Shown: in pieces, positions 15,394 to 21,767 of the stretch
Layout: the number at the start of each line of letters is the position of its first letter
Position numbering within the stretch: position 1 is the stretch's first letter
Source: UBA3537 sp049889395
GTDB taxonomy: Bacteria; Bacteroidota; Bacteroidia; Flavobacteriales; Flavobacteriaceae
Assembly (NCBI GenBank): GCA_049889395.1
Contig: JBMHDM010000028.1
Coordinates: 1-21,767 of the forward strand
Reading direction: 5' to 3'
Length of the DNA stretch: 21,767 nucleotides
The notes under the pieces: generated by a model
What the model was told of the DNA's origin: nothing
Database searches by the model: none
The model's input: only the letters and a program-made list of their open reading frames with translations
Translations under genes and position numbers: made by a program

Positions 15394-16910
15394 AGTTTTT
15401 TAGACAAATCCAGCAGCTCCTCGATAAATTCTCTTGAATTAGACAATCTAGGCACCTTATGCTGACCTCCAAGTTTATTCTTACTTTTTAGCCAATCTCT
15501 AAATAGACCTGTTCTAGCTATATTGATTTTTGGTGTGGTTAATGTGATGTTGTTATAGCGTTTGGCTTCATAGTCGGAGTTTAGTGCTTTAAGTGCATTA
15601 TCCAAAAGTTCTGTAAAATAGTTAAGATCTTTAGGAGGGGTTTTAAACTCTATCAGCCATTGGTGGCCTCCTTTCTGTTTTTCTTGCATGAAAATGGGTG
15701 CTACGGTGTAGTCATTGATCTCAAAATGCAGTTTTTTGGAAATATTCAATAACGCTTGTTCAACATTTTCAATAATGAGTTCTTCTCCAAATACATTGAT
15801 AAAATGTTTGGTTCTCCCACTGACGCGAATTCGGTAAGGATCAATACAAGTAAATTTTACGGTATCTCCAATTTTGTAACGCCACAGACCAGAATTGGTC
15901 GTGATGATCATCGCGTAGTTTTTGCCCTTTTCAACTTCAAACAAAGGGATAACTTTTTCGTTGCTTGTACCATAGGTTTCCATCGCAATGAATTCATAAA
16001 AAATTCCATAGTCTAACATTAGAAGCAAATCGCTTGAGTTATTTTGGTCTTGAATGGCAAAAAAACCTTCTGAAGCATTATAGGTTTCATAAAAATTAAA
16101 GTCTTGTTTTGAAATGATTTTTTCATATTGAGAACGGTACGGCATAAAACTAACCCCTCCATGAAAATAAACTTCTAGATTGGGCCAAAGGTCCAGCAAT
16201 TTTTTTTTTCCAGAAGTTTCAAGAACAGTGTTAAGAAGGACCAACATCCAAGATGGAACACCCGCCAAACTGGTGACATTTTCATTAATACTTTCATCGA
16301 CTATGGCTTGCATTTTTGTATCCCAGTTACTCATCAAAGACACCCTATTGCTTGGGGTGCTACTAAACTCAGCCCAAAAGGGCATATTATCAATAAGAAT
16401 AGCAGATAGATCGCCGAATACAGTTCCATTTTCTTCGTACAATTCTTTACTACCACCCAAACGGAGGTTTTTCCCACTAAACAACTGCGAATCAGGATTA
16501 TTATTAAGATACATACATAATAAATCTTTTCCTGCTGCGTAATGACAATCCTCTAGTGCTGCGGAGCTAACTGGAATAAATTTACTTTTGGCATTGGTTG
16601 TGCCACTAGATTTGGCAAACCATTTGATTGGTTTGGGCCAAAATATGTTTTGTTCACCTTGACGTGATCTCTCAATTTTCTCATGATAATCTTCATATGT
16701 AGAAATAGGGACACGATTTGCAAATTCTCGGTAAGATTGTATCGATTTAAAATCATATTGTCGACCAAATTCTGTACTTTTTGATAAGTCCAAGAGATTT
16801 GTGAGTAGTTCATTTTGAACTTCATAGGGGTATTTTAGAAACAAATCTATTTGATGAATTCGTTTTTTTAGAAACCAACTGGCAACAGAATTGACTAATG
16901 GGATTGGCAT
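15390..16910 (-). CDS. GH3-family adenylating enzyme (GH3 auxin-responsive promoter family)
   Basis: 506 residues, related to plant GH3 acyl-acid amido synthetases of the ANL adenylating superfamily. The three nucleotide-binding motifs are present: KSSGTTNAKSKFIPVS (101-105 core), YNASEG (277-282) and GLWRYKIGD (341-349), plus the C-terminal GRTKHFINVFGEEL hinge region. This predicts ATP-dependent activation of a carboxylate and transfer to an amine or thiol. The bacterial substrate is unknown, and auxin is not implied. The start is the ATG at 16910, opening PIPLVNSVASWFLKKRI. A longer frame to 16955 would overlap the divergent gene's start. It converges on clpX with a 4-base overlap and has its start only 44 bases from that of the DUF2797 gene. 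Confidence 0.9.
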   Translation of the reverse strand: MPIPLVNSVASWFLKKRIHQIDLFLKYPYEVQNELLTNLLDLSKSTEFGRQYDFKSIQSYREFANRVPISTYEDYHEKIERSRQGEQNIFWPKPIKWFAKSSGTTNAKSKFIPVSSAALEDCHYAAGKDLLCMYLNNNPDSQLFSGKNLRLGGSKELYEENGTVFGDLSAILIDNMPFWAEFSSTPSNRVSLMSNWDTKMQAIVDESINENVTSLAGVPSWMLVLLNTVLETSGKKKLLDLWPNLEVYFHGGVSFMPYRSQYEKIISKQDFNFYETYNASEGFFAIQDQNNSSDLLLMLDYGIFYEFIAMETYGTSNEKVIPLFEVEKGKNYAMIITTNSGLWRYKIGDTVKFTCIDPYRIRVSGRTKHFINVFGEELIIENVEQALLNISKKLHFEINDYTVAPIFMQEKQKGGHQWLIEFKTPPKDLNYFTELLDNALKALNSDYEAKRYNNITLTTPKINIARTGLFRDWLKSKNKLGGQHKVPRLSNSREFIEELLDLSKKL

Positions 16911-16954
16911 AAAATTACATATATTTACAAGGTTAAAAGTAACAAAAATTCTCA

Positions 16955-17752
16955 ATGCTCTATCAAGGTGTCCTTACAAAAATGAAAACCGAGTTTTCAG
17001 CCCCAATTAATTATTTCCTATCACTAGGTGATTCGTTTATTCAAGTCCATCAATTGATCAATAAATCCATTAAGTTGAAATTTGTAGGATATGAATGTTT
17101 GAGTTGTGGCAGTGGAGAACAAACTTTTAGACAAGGCTTTTGCAAATCTTGTTTCTTTGAATTGCCCCAAACGGCCGATTGGATCATGCGACCAGAATTG
17201 AGTCAAGCCCATTTGGGTATTGAAGAACGGGATTTGGAATACGAAAAAAAAGTACAACTGCAGCCCCACATTGTCTACTTAGCCTATTCGAGTCATGTCA
17301 AAGTAGGCGTTACAAGACAAACTCAAATTCCCACTCGATGGATCGACCAGGGCGCTCAAATGGCCTTGGAGGTTCTGGAAGTTCCTAATAGATATTTGGC
17401 TGGAGTAGCTGAGGTGGCCCTGAAACAGTTTGTTAGCGACAAAACCAATTGGAGAGACATGCTAAAAGGCGATGCTGCTATTGAAGATTTGACACGATGG
17501 CGAGACCAATTGATTAAACATCTTCCTGATGAGGTTCAACCCTATATTTTACCTAATAAAGCCCCATTGCATTTAGCATTTCCAGTCCTAAAACACCCCG
17601 ACAAACCAAAAAGTTTAAATCTTGTCAAAACTTCCGAATATTTAGGAGTTTTAGTAGGGATAAAAGGCCAATACCTTATTTTTGAAGATGGAACTGTTTT
17701 TAATATTCGAAGCAATGAAGGCTTGGTTATTGGTCTGAATGTCGAACCTTAA
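16955..17752 (+). CDS. DUF2797 protein with zinc-binding and GIY-YIG-like motifs
   Basis: 265 residues, no signal peptide. It opens LYQGVLTKMKTEFSAPINY, which I recognise as typical of DUF2797, so the ATG at 16955 is probably right. Four cysteines in two CxxC pairs (Cys48/51 in YECLSCG and Cys63/66 in GFCKSCF) form a likely zinc site. After it comes IVYLAYSSHVKVGVTRQTQI (107-126) and RWIDQGAQ (128-135), with Glu153 beyond. This resembles the two-strand core, arginine and glutamate of GIY-YIG nucleases. That reading is inference. No biochemical function is known to me. Its end overlaps the transporter's stop by four bases (TTAA, 17749-17752). Confidence 0.85.
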   Translation: MLYQGVLTKMKTEFSAPINYFLSLGDSFIQVHQLINKSIKLKFVGYECLSCGSGEQTFRQGFCKSCFFELPQTADWIMRPELSQAHLGIEERDLEYEKKVQLQPHIVYLAYSSHVKVGVTRQTQIPTRWIDQGAQMALEVLEVPNRYLAGVAEVALKQFVSDKTNWRDMLKGDAAIEDLTRWRDQLIKHLPDEVQPYILPNKAPLHLAFPVLKHPDKPKSLNLVKTSEYLGVLVGIKGQYLIFEDGTVFNIRSNEGLVIGLNVEP

Positions 17753-18453
17753 TCTATATCAATTTCTTGAGTTATATCCAAGTTGAATCGTTTTCTGAAC
17801 CAATAGACTCCGAGGTAAAGAAATGGGGTGTCCAGTGCCGCAATTAACACTTTAAAGAGGAATCCTGCCCATAGTAATCCACCAAATAGATTCCAATCAA
17901 TTTCTCCAAATGAACAAAGTAACAATAGAACGGTAGACGTATCAATTAATTGGGATAAAAACGTTGAGAAGTTGTTTCTTAACCAAAGATGTTTGCCTTG
18001 TGTGAAGTGTTTCCAAAAATGATAAATTTGGATGTCAACAAATTGGGCAAATAAATAAGCCAACATACTGGCTAAAACCGCAATAGCGGTACTCCCAAAA
18101 ACTGTAGAAAATAAATCATCCGAAACAGGCGACCATTCTGTTGCTGGTGCTACATTGGCTATATAAATAATCCCCATAGCAAAAAAGGAAGCAATTATAC
18201 CACCTACTACAACTTCATTGGCTTTTTTCTTTCCATAAATTTCGCTGATCAAATCCGTTATTAAAAATGTAATGGGGTAGGGAAGAATTCCAACAGAAAT
18301 TTCAAATAATTTCACACCAAAGACTGAAAAATCAAAGGGGTAGTAATAAAAAAACTTTTTGAAAATCAAATTTGAAACCACCAATGAGGTGATAAATAAA
18401 ATCCCTAAAATTAAATATAAACGACGCGCTAAAGCTTTATCTTTCAGAGTCAT
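17749..18453 (-). CDS. yhhQ: Queuosine precursor transporter (YhhQ / DUF165 family)
   Basis: Inner-membrane protein of 234 residues with about six hydrophobic helices. The second helix region carries EISVGILPYPITFLITDLISEIYG, followed by KKKANEVV. The acidic/aromatic DLISEIYG motif and the later VDIQIYHFWKHFT segment are hallmarks of the YhhQ family. In E. coli the family imports the queuosine precursors preQ0 and preQ1 for tRNA modification. Whether this cell makes or only salvages them cannot be told here. A TATCTTTA sequence at 18483-18476 (minus strand), one base off the -7 consensus, ends 22 bases before the ATG and is a possible promoter. It converges with the DUF2797 gene. Confidence 0.9.
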   Translation of the reverse strand: MTLKDKALARRLYLILGILFITSLVVSNLIFKKFFYYYPFDFSVFGVKLFEISVGILPYPITFLITDLISEIYGKKKANEVVVGGIIASFFAMGIIYIANVAPATEWSPVSDDLFSTVFGSTAIAVLASMLAYLFAQFVDIQIYHFWKHFTQGKHLWLRNNFSTFLSQLIDTSTVLLLLCSFGEIDWNLFGGLLWAGFLFKVLIAALDTPFLYLGVYWFRKRFNLDITQEIDID

Positions 18454-18520
18454 AAGTTGTCAATAAATACTTCGGTAAAGATAGAATATTAATTTTTCTT
18501 TTACTTAAATTGCCAATGTT

Positions 18521-19648
18521 ATGCAAGACAGATCGCGCGTATATATTAGCCTTGGTAGCAATATTGGAAACAGATTAGAACACCTACAGGCTGCTATTGA
18601 TGCTATTCATTATGAAATTGGCAGTATTATTAAGATATCAAGTTGCTATCAAACTCCTGCCCTGGGGTTTGATGGCGATCCATTTCTTAATGCTTGTATT
18701 GAGGTCAGAACCTATCTTTCTCCAGAATTATTAATGTCAAAACTACTACAGTTAGAAGAAAACCAAGGGCGAAAACGCCTCAATAACGGGCAGTACAATG
18801 CCCGTACTATAGATCTTGATATTTTATTTTATGATAACAAGATTGTAGAAAATAAGTTACTTAGCATCCCTCACCCCCGCTTACATCAGCGTCGTTTTGT
18901 ATTGCAACCTATGGAAGAAATCGCCTCAGATTTTGTTCACCCGAATCACCACCAAACCATAGCTACCATTTTGGAGGGATGTGAAGATGACAGTATAGTT
19001 GAACGAACAAGAGATAATCTAGAAAACCCGCTACGGGGCATGGATTTGTCCGCCTATAATTTTATCGCAATTGAAGGTAATATCGGTGCCGGAAAATCGA
19101 GTTTAACGCAAATGATGGCACAAGATTTTAATGCCAAATCCATTTTTGAACGATTTGCCGATAATCCATTTTTGCCCAAATTTTATGAGGACGCCGAACG
19201 TTATGCTTTTACTTTAGAAATGTCGTTTTTAGCTGATCGTTATCAACAAATATCTGAAGATTTAGCACAATTGGACTTGTTTAAGGATTTTATTATTGCC
19301 GATTATGATGTGTTTAAGTCATTAATTTTTTCTAAAATCACTCTTTCTGAAGACGAGTTTTTATTGTACCGAAAATTATTTTACCAAGTTTATAAGGACT
19401 TTAAACGTCCTGATTTGTATGTGTATTTACATCAGGATGTAAAGAAACTTAAAGCCAATATCAAAAAGAGAGGACGATCTTATGAAAGGCAATTAGAGTC
19501 GGATTATCTCAATAAAATTCATCAGGGATATTTAGAATTTATTAAAAACAACCCTCAGTTCAAGGTTAAAATGATAGATATAACCCATCGCGATTTTGTT
19601 GAAAACCGTTATGATTATCTATGGCTTATAAATCAAATTCAAGACTGA
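18521..19648 (+). CDS. folK: FolK-deoxynucleoside kinase fusion
   Basis: 375 residues holding two enzymes. Residues 1-~160 are 6-hydroxymethyl-7,8-dihydropterin pyrophosphokinase (FolK), a folate-pathway step: VYISLGSNIGNRLEHLQ, SSCYQTPALGFDGDPFLNA, and NARTIDLDILFYD with the metal-binding Asp98 and Asp100, then PHPRLHQRRFVLQPM. A linker of about 15 residues follows. Residues ~178-375 are a deoxynucleoside kinase: P-loop EGNIGAGKSS (186-193), Asp-Arg in SFLADRYQQ, and LID arginines in KKRGRSYERQ (315-324). This half phosphorylates a deoxynucleoside, probably deoxyadenosine or deoxyguanosine, for dNTP salvage. Similar fusions are known in Bacteroidota. A single start and no internal stop show that this is a true fusion. 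It overlaps the convergent methyltransferase by 10 bases. Confidence 0.93.
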   Translation: MQDRSRVYISLGSNIGNRLEHLQAAIDAIHYEIGSIIKISSCYQTPALGFDGDPFLNACIEVRTYLSPELLMSKLLQLEENQGRKRLNNGQYNARTIDLDILFYDNKIVENKLLSIPHPRLHQRRFVLQPMEEIASDFVHPNHHQTIATILEGCEDDSIVERTRDNLENPLRGMDLSAYNFIAIEGNIGAGKSSLTQMMAQDFNAKSIFERFADNPFLPKFYEDAERYAFTLEMSFLADRYQQISEDLAQLDLFKDFIIADYDVFKSLIFSKITLSEDEFLLYRKLFYQVYKDFKRPDLYVYLHQDVKKLKANIKKRGRSYERQLESDYLNKIHQGYLEFIKNNPQFKVKMIDITHRDFVENRYDYLWLINQIQD

Positions 19649-20172
19649 TTTAGCTTTGTAAAAAGATCCCAAATCACTACACCACAACTTACAGAGATGT
19701 TTAGGGAATGCTTGGTTCCTAATTGCGGAATTTCAATGACGGAATCACACTGCGACACCACCTCTTGAGAAACCCCTTTTACTTCGTGGCCAAATACAAC
19801 GGCATAAGTTGAATCATTTTTAGCCTCAAAGTCCTGCAAAAAAGTGGATTTATCAGCCTGTTCAATGGCGATAACCTCAACCCCTTCTGACTGCAAATTT
19901 TTGATCACATCAATGGTTTGCTCTGCATAAGACCAACTTACCGAATCAGTACTCCCCAAAGCAGTTTTTTGAATATCCTTGTGAGGCGGTTTTGCTGTTA
20001 TCCCACATAAGTAAACGTGTTGAATTCTAAAAGCATCAGCAGTACGAAACACACTTCCAATGTTATTCAAACTTCTAATGTTGTCCAAAATAACTATGAG
20101 TTGAGTTTTTTGTGCCGTTTTAAACTCCTCTACACTCAATCGGTCTAACTCACTGTTTTTCAATTTTCGCAT
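19639..20172 (-). CDS. SPOUT/TrmH-family RNA methyltransferase
   Basis: 177 residues, a small cytoplasmic SpoU-class enzyme that puts a methyl group on a ribose 2'-OH of tRNA or rRNA using S-adenosylmethionine. All three class motifs are present: NNIGSVFRTADAF (motif 1, with the catalytic Arg), YAVVFGHEVKGVS (motif 2) and IPQLGTKHSLNISVSCGVVI (motif 3), which form the trefoil knot. The target nucleotide cannot be predicted. There is only a short N-terminal extension, so it lacks the substrate-binding domain of RlmB-type enzymes. It is divergent from mutS with 96 bases between starts. Confidence 0.93.
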   Translation of the reverse strand: MRKLKNSELDRLSVEEFKTAQKTQLIVILDNIRSLNNIGSVFRTADAFRIQHVYLCGITAKPPHKDIQKTALGSTDSVSWSYAEQTIDVIKNLQSEGVEVIAIEQADKSTFLQDFEAKNDSTYAVVFGHEVKGVSQEVVSQCDSVIEIPQLGTKHSLNISVSCGVVIWDLFTKLNQS

Positions 20173-20191
20173 TTGTGTAATTCTCTGTTGA

Positions 20192-20207
20192 GGGGTTTTA
20201 AAACCCC
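20192..20207. repeat. Perfect 16-bp palindrome between the methyltransferase gene and mutS
   Basis: GGGGTTTTAAAACCCC is a perfect inverted repeat with no spacer, 19 bases before the methyltransferase ATG. Next to it on the minus strand is TAATTTTA (20216-20209), one base from the -7 consensus, so the palindrome would cover the likely start of that transcript. An operator is possible. It is not a terminator, because there is no loop or following T-run. Confidence 0.5.
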
Positions 20208-20268
20208 CTAAAATTAGTTACATTAGCATCTTTATATCAATACAAAAATACACTTTAAATAAGATCCT

Positions 20269-21767
20269 TTGACCGTTAAAACCAAAAAAGAAACGCCTCT
20301 CATGAAGCAGTACAATGTCATTAAGGCCAAGTACCCAGATGCTTTATTGTTGTTTCGAGTGGGGGATTTTTACGAAACTTTTGGAAGTGATGCCGTTAAA
20401 GCTTCTAAAATCCTTGATATTATTTTAACCAAACGCGGGGCTGGAAGTCAAAGTGAAACTGAACTTGCAGGATTTCCTCATCATTCTCTTAATACTTATT
20501 TACCCAAATTGGTGAAGGCCGGCGAACGGGTTGCCATATGTGACCAATTAGAAGATCCTAAAAAAACCAAAAAAATTGTCAAGCGGGGTGTTACAGAGCT
20601 CATCACACCAGGAGTTTCGTTAAATGATGAGGTTTTAAGTTCAAAAACGAATAACTTTTTGGCATCAATTTGTTTGGGAAAAACTATTGGGGTGTCATTT
20701 TTAGATGTCTCAACAGGAGAATTTTTAACAGCTCAGGGTACGGCGGCTTTTGTGGCCAAATTACTTCAAAATTTCAATCCAAGTGAAGTCTTGATTGAAA
20801 AACAACATCGAAATAAATTTTCCGCGCTTTTTGGAGATGATTTTCATATATTTTATTTGGAAGATTGGATTTTCCAGCAGGACTATGCTAACGAATCATT
20901 GTGCAAACATTTTAAAACCAAAACGCTCAAAGGATTTGGCGTCGATGAACTCCATCAAGGCCTTGTGGCTTCTGGCGCGATACTTCATTATTTGGGGGAA
21001 ACTCAGCACCACAAGCTTCAACACATCAGTTCCATAGAGCGAATTTTACAAGATGATTTTGTGTGGATGGACAAATTTACTGTACGAAATTTGGAGTTGT
21101 ATCATTCCACCAATCCTAACGCGGTCACATTGATCGATGTGATTGATAAAACCCAAACCTCAATGGGGGGTAGACTCTTGAAACGTTGGTTGGCATTACC
21201 TTTAAAATCAGTCGAAAAAATCAGAAAGCGCCATGCCATTGTTAAATATTTTTTTGATCATCATTCTCCCTTGCAAGCTATTCGAAAACAACTAAAGGGG
21301 ATAGTTGATTTAGAACGATTGATCACCAAAGTGGCTACTGGTAAAGTAACCCCTCGCGAGGTGGTTCACTTAAAGCAATCTTTAGAATTATTATTACCCA
21401 TCAAAGATTTGATCATTCAAAGCAGCCAAGACACATTGGTTGCCTTGGGGCGGCAAATTCACGATTGTAAAGAACTTCGTGCTAAAATATCCAACACACT
21501 AAACGACGAAGCACCCGTTCACGTTCATAAAGGGAACGTCATTTTATCCTCAGCCTCAAACGAATTAAAGGCTTTACGAGAAATAGCCTACTCAGGCAAA
21601 GACTATTTGGATCAGATGTTAGCAAGAGAGAGTGAAGCCACGGGGATACCTTCTTTGAAGATAGCATCCAATAACGTCTTTGGATACTACATTGAGGTCA
21701 GAAATACCCACAAAGATAAAGTACCTGACCATTGGGTAAGAAAGCAAACTTTGGTCAATGCCGAGCG
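20269..21767 (+). CDS. mutS: DNA mismatch repair protein MutS (5' part)
   Basis: The frame runs from 20269 past the right edge, giving 499 residues of a protein usually around 860-880. The mismatch-recognition domain has LLLFRVGDFYETFG with the DNA-wedging Phe34 and Glu36, then KILDIILTKRGAG, ELAGFPHHSLNTYLPKLVKA and TPGV. The connector follows, then the core (VTLIDVIDKTQTSMGGRLLK, RHAIVKYFF, VDLERLITKVATGKVTPREV) and the start of the clamp (NNVFGYYIEVRNTHKDKVP). The ATPase domain lies beyond the window. The start is inferred as TTG at 20269. The in-frame TAA at 20260-20262 sits two codons before it, and the next ATG (20302) would remove the residues before the conserved TPLMKQY. Confidence 0.95.
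   Translation, partial: MTVKTKKETPLMKQYNVIKAKYPDALLLFRVGDFYETFGSDAVKASKILDIILTKRGAGSQSETELAGFPHHSLNTYLPKLVKAGERVAICDQLEDPKKTKKIVKRGVTELITPGVSLNDEVLSSKTNNFLASICLGKTIGVSFLDVSTGEFLTAQGTAAFVAKLLQNFNPSEVLIEKQHRNKFSALFGDDFHIFYLEDWIFQQDYANESLCKHFKTKTLKGFGVDELHQGLVASGAILHYLGETQHHKLQHISSIERILQDDFVWMDKFTVRNLELYHSTNPNAVTLIDVIDKTQTSMGGRLLKRWLALPLKSVEKIRKRHAIVKYFFDHHSPLQAIRKQLKGIVDLERLITKVATGKVTPREVVHLKQSLELLLPIKDLIIQSSQDTLVALGRQIHDCKELRAKISNTLNDEAPVHVHKGNVILSSASNELKALREIAYSGKDYLDQMLARESEATGIPSLKIASNNVFGYYIEVRNTHKDKVPDHWVRKQTLVNAE

Noticed and set aside
16911..16955. Upstream start for the GH3 gene
   Set aside because: It would overlap the start of the divergent DUF2797 gene; the ATG at 16910 fits the protein's opening.
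20795..21037. Plus-strand 80-residue frame inside mutS
   Set aside because: It lies in another frame of the clearly conserved mutS coding region and has no recognisable motif.
1..21767. CRISPR arrays, tRNA or rRNA genes, insertion sequences and prophage genes
   Set aside because: No regularly spaced repeats, cloverleaf-like segments, transposase motifs or phage proteins were seen on reading both strands by eye; a covariance-model scan was not possible.

Overview
The window is a piece of chromosome from a member of the Bacteroidota, almost certainly class Flavobacteriia. The evidence is a gene for a protein carrying a type IX secretion (T9SS) type B sorting domain next to a PorP/SprF-family gene, a PorG-like (DUF6089) gene, the FolK-deoxynucleoside kinase fusion seen in this group, low GC, gene starts without Shine-Dalgarno sequences, and promoters of the Bacteroidota type (TAnnTTTG at -7). 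Most of the window is ordinary housekeeping DNA. I found no CRISPR array, RNA gene, insertion sequence or phage gene.

Layout. 1-2195 (+) is a T9SS block: the 3' end of a large secreted protein, an orphan second copy of its C-terminal sorting domain without a gene body (910-1185), and a PorP/SprF-family outer-membrane protein. 2201-8745 (-) is an envelope-biogenesis block. It is transcribed from a strong-looking promoter at about 8790-8763 through porG, uppS and bamA, then two OmpH/Skp-like chaperones, and ends at a hairpin terminator (2996-3020). murI follows and probably has its own promoter inside the terminator U-tract. 8841-10389 (-) holds nadK and a CBS/ACT-like protein. Divergent from these, 10479-11958 (+) holds pdxJ and an alpha/beta hydrolase.

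12033-15393 (+) is the protein quality-control set: trigger factor, a terminator, then clpP and clpX. 15390-16910 (-) is a GH3-family adenylating enzyme, divergent from a DUF2797 zinc/GIY-YIG-like protein (16955-17752). 17749-18453 (-) is a YhhQ-type queuosine-precursor transporter. 18521-19648 (+) is the FolK-deoxynucleoside kinase fusion, 19639-20172 (-) a SPOUT RNA methyltransferase, and 20269-window end (+) the first part of mutS.

How the genes work together. BamA inserts outer-membrane barrels and the OmpH/Skp proteins carry them across the periplasm. UppS makes the lipid carrier for peptidoglycan and surface glycans, and MurI supplies D-glutamate for peptidoglycan. PorG and the PorP/SprF protein are outer-membrane parts of T9SS, which exports proteins like the one at the left edge.

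The most unusual part is the left end. The incomplete adhesin-like gene has strikingly G+T-rich coding DNA. The orphan sorting domain behind it encodes about 70 % the same residues in DNA that looks like the neighbouring porP/sprF gene. This suggests that one secreted protein replaced another at this locus and left the old tail behind. I found no convincing evidence for a wholly new system.
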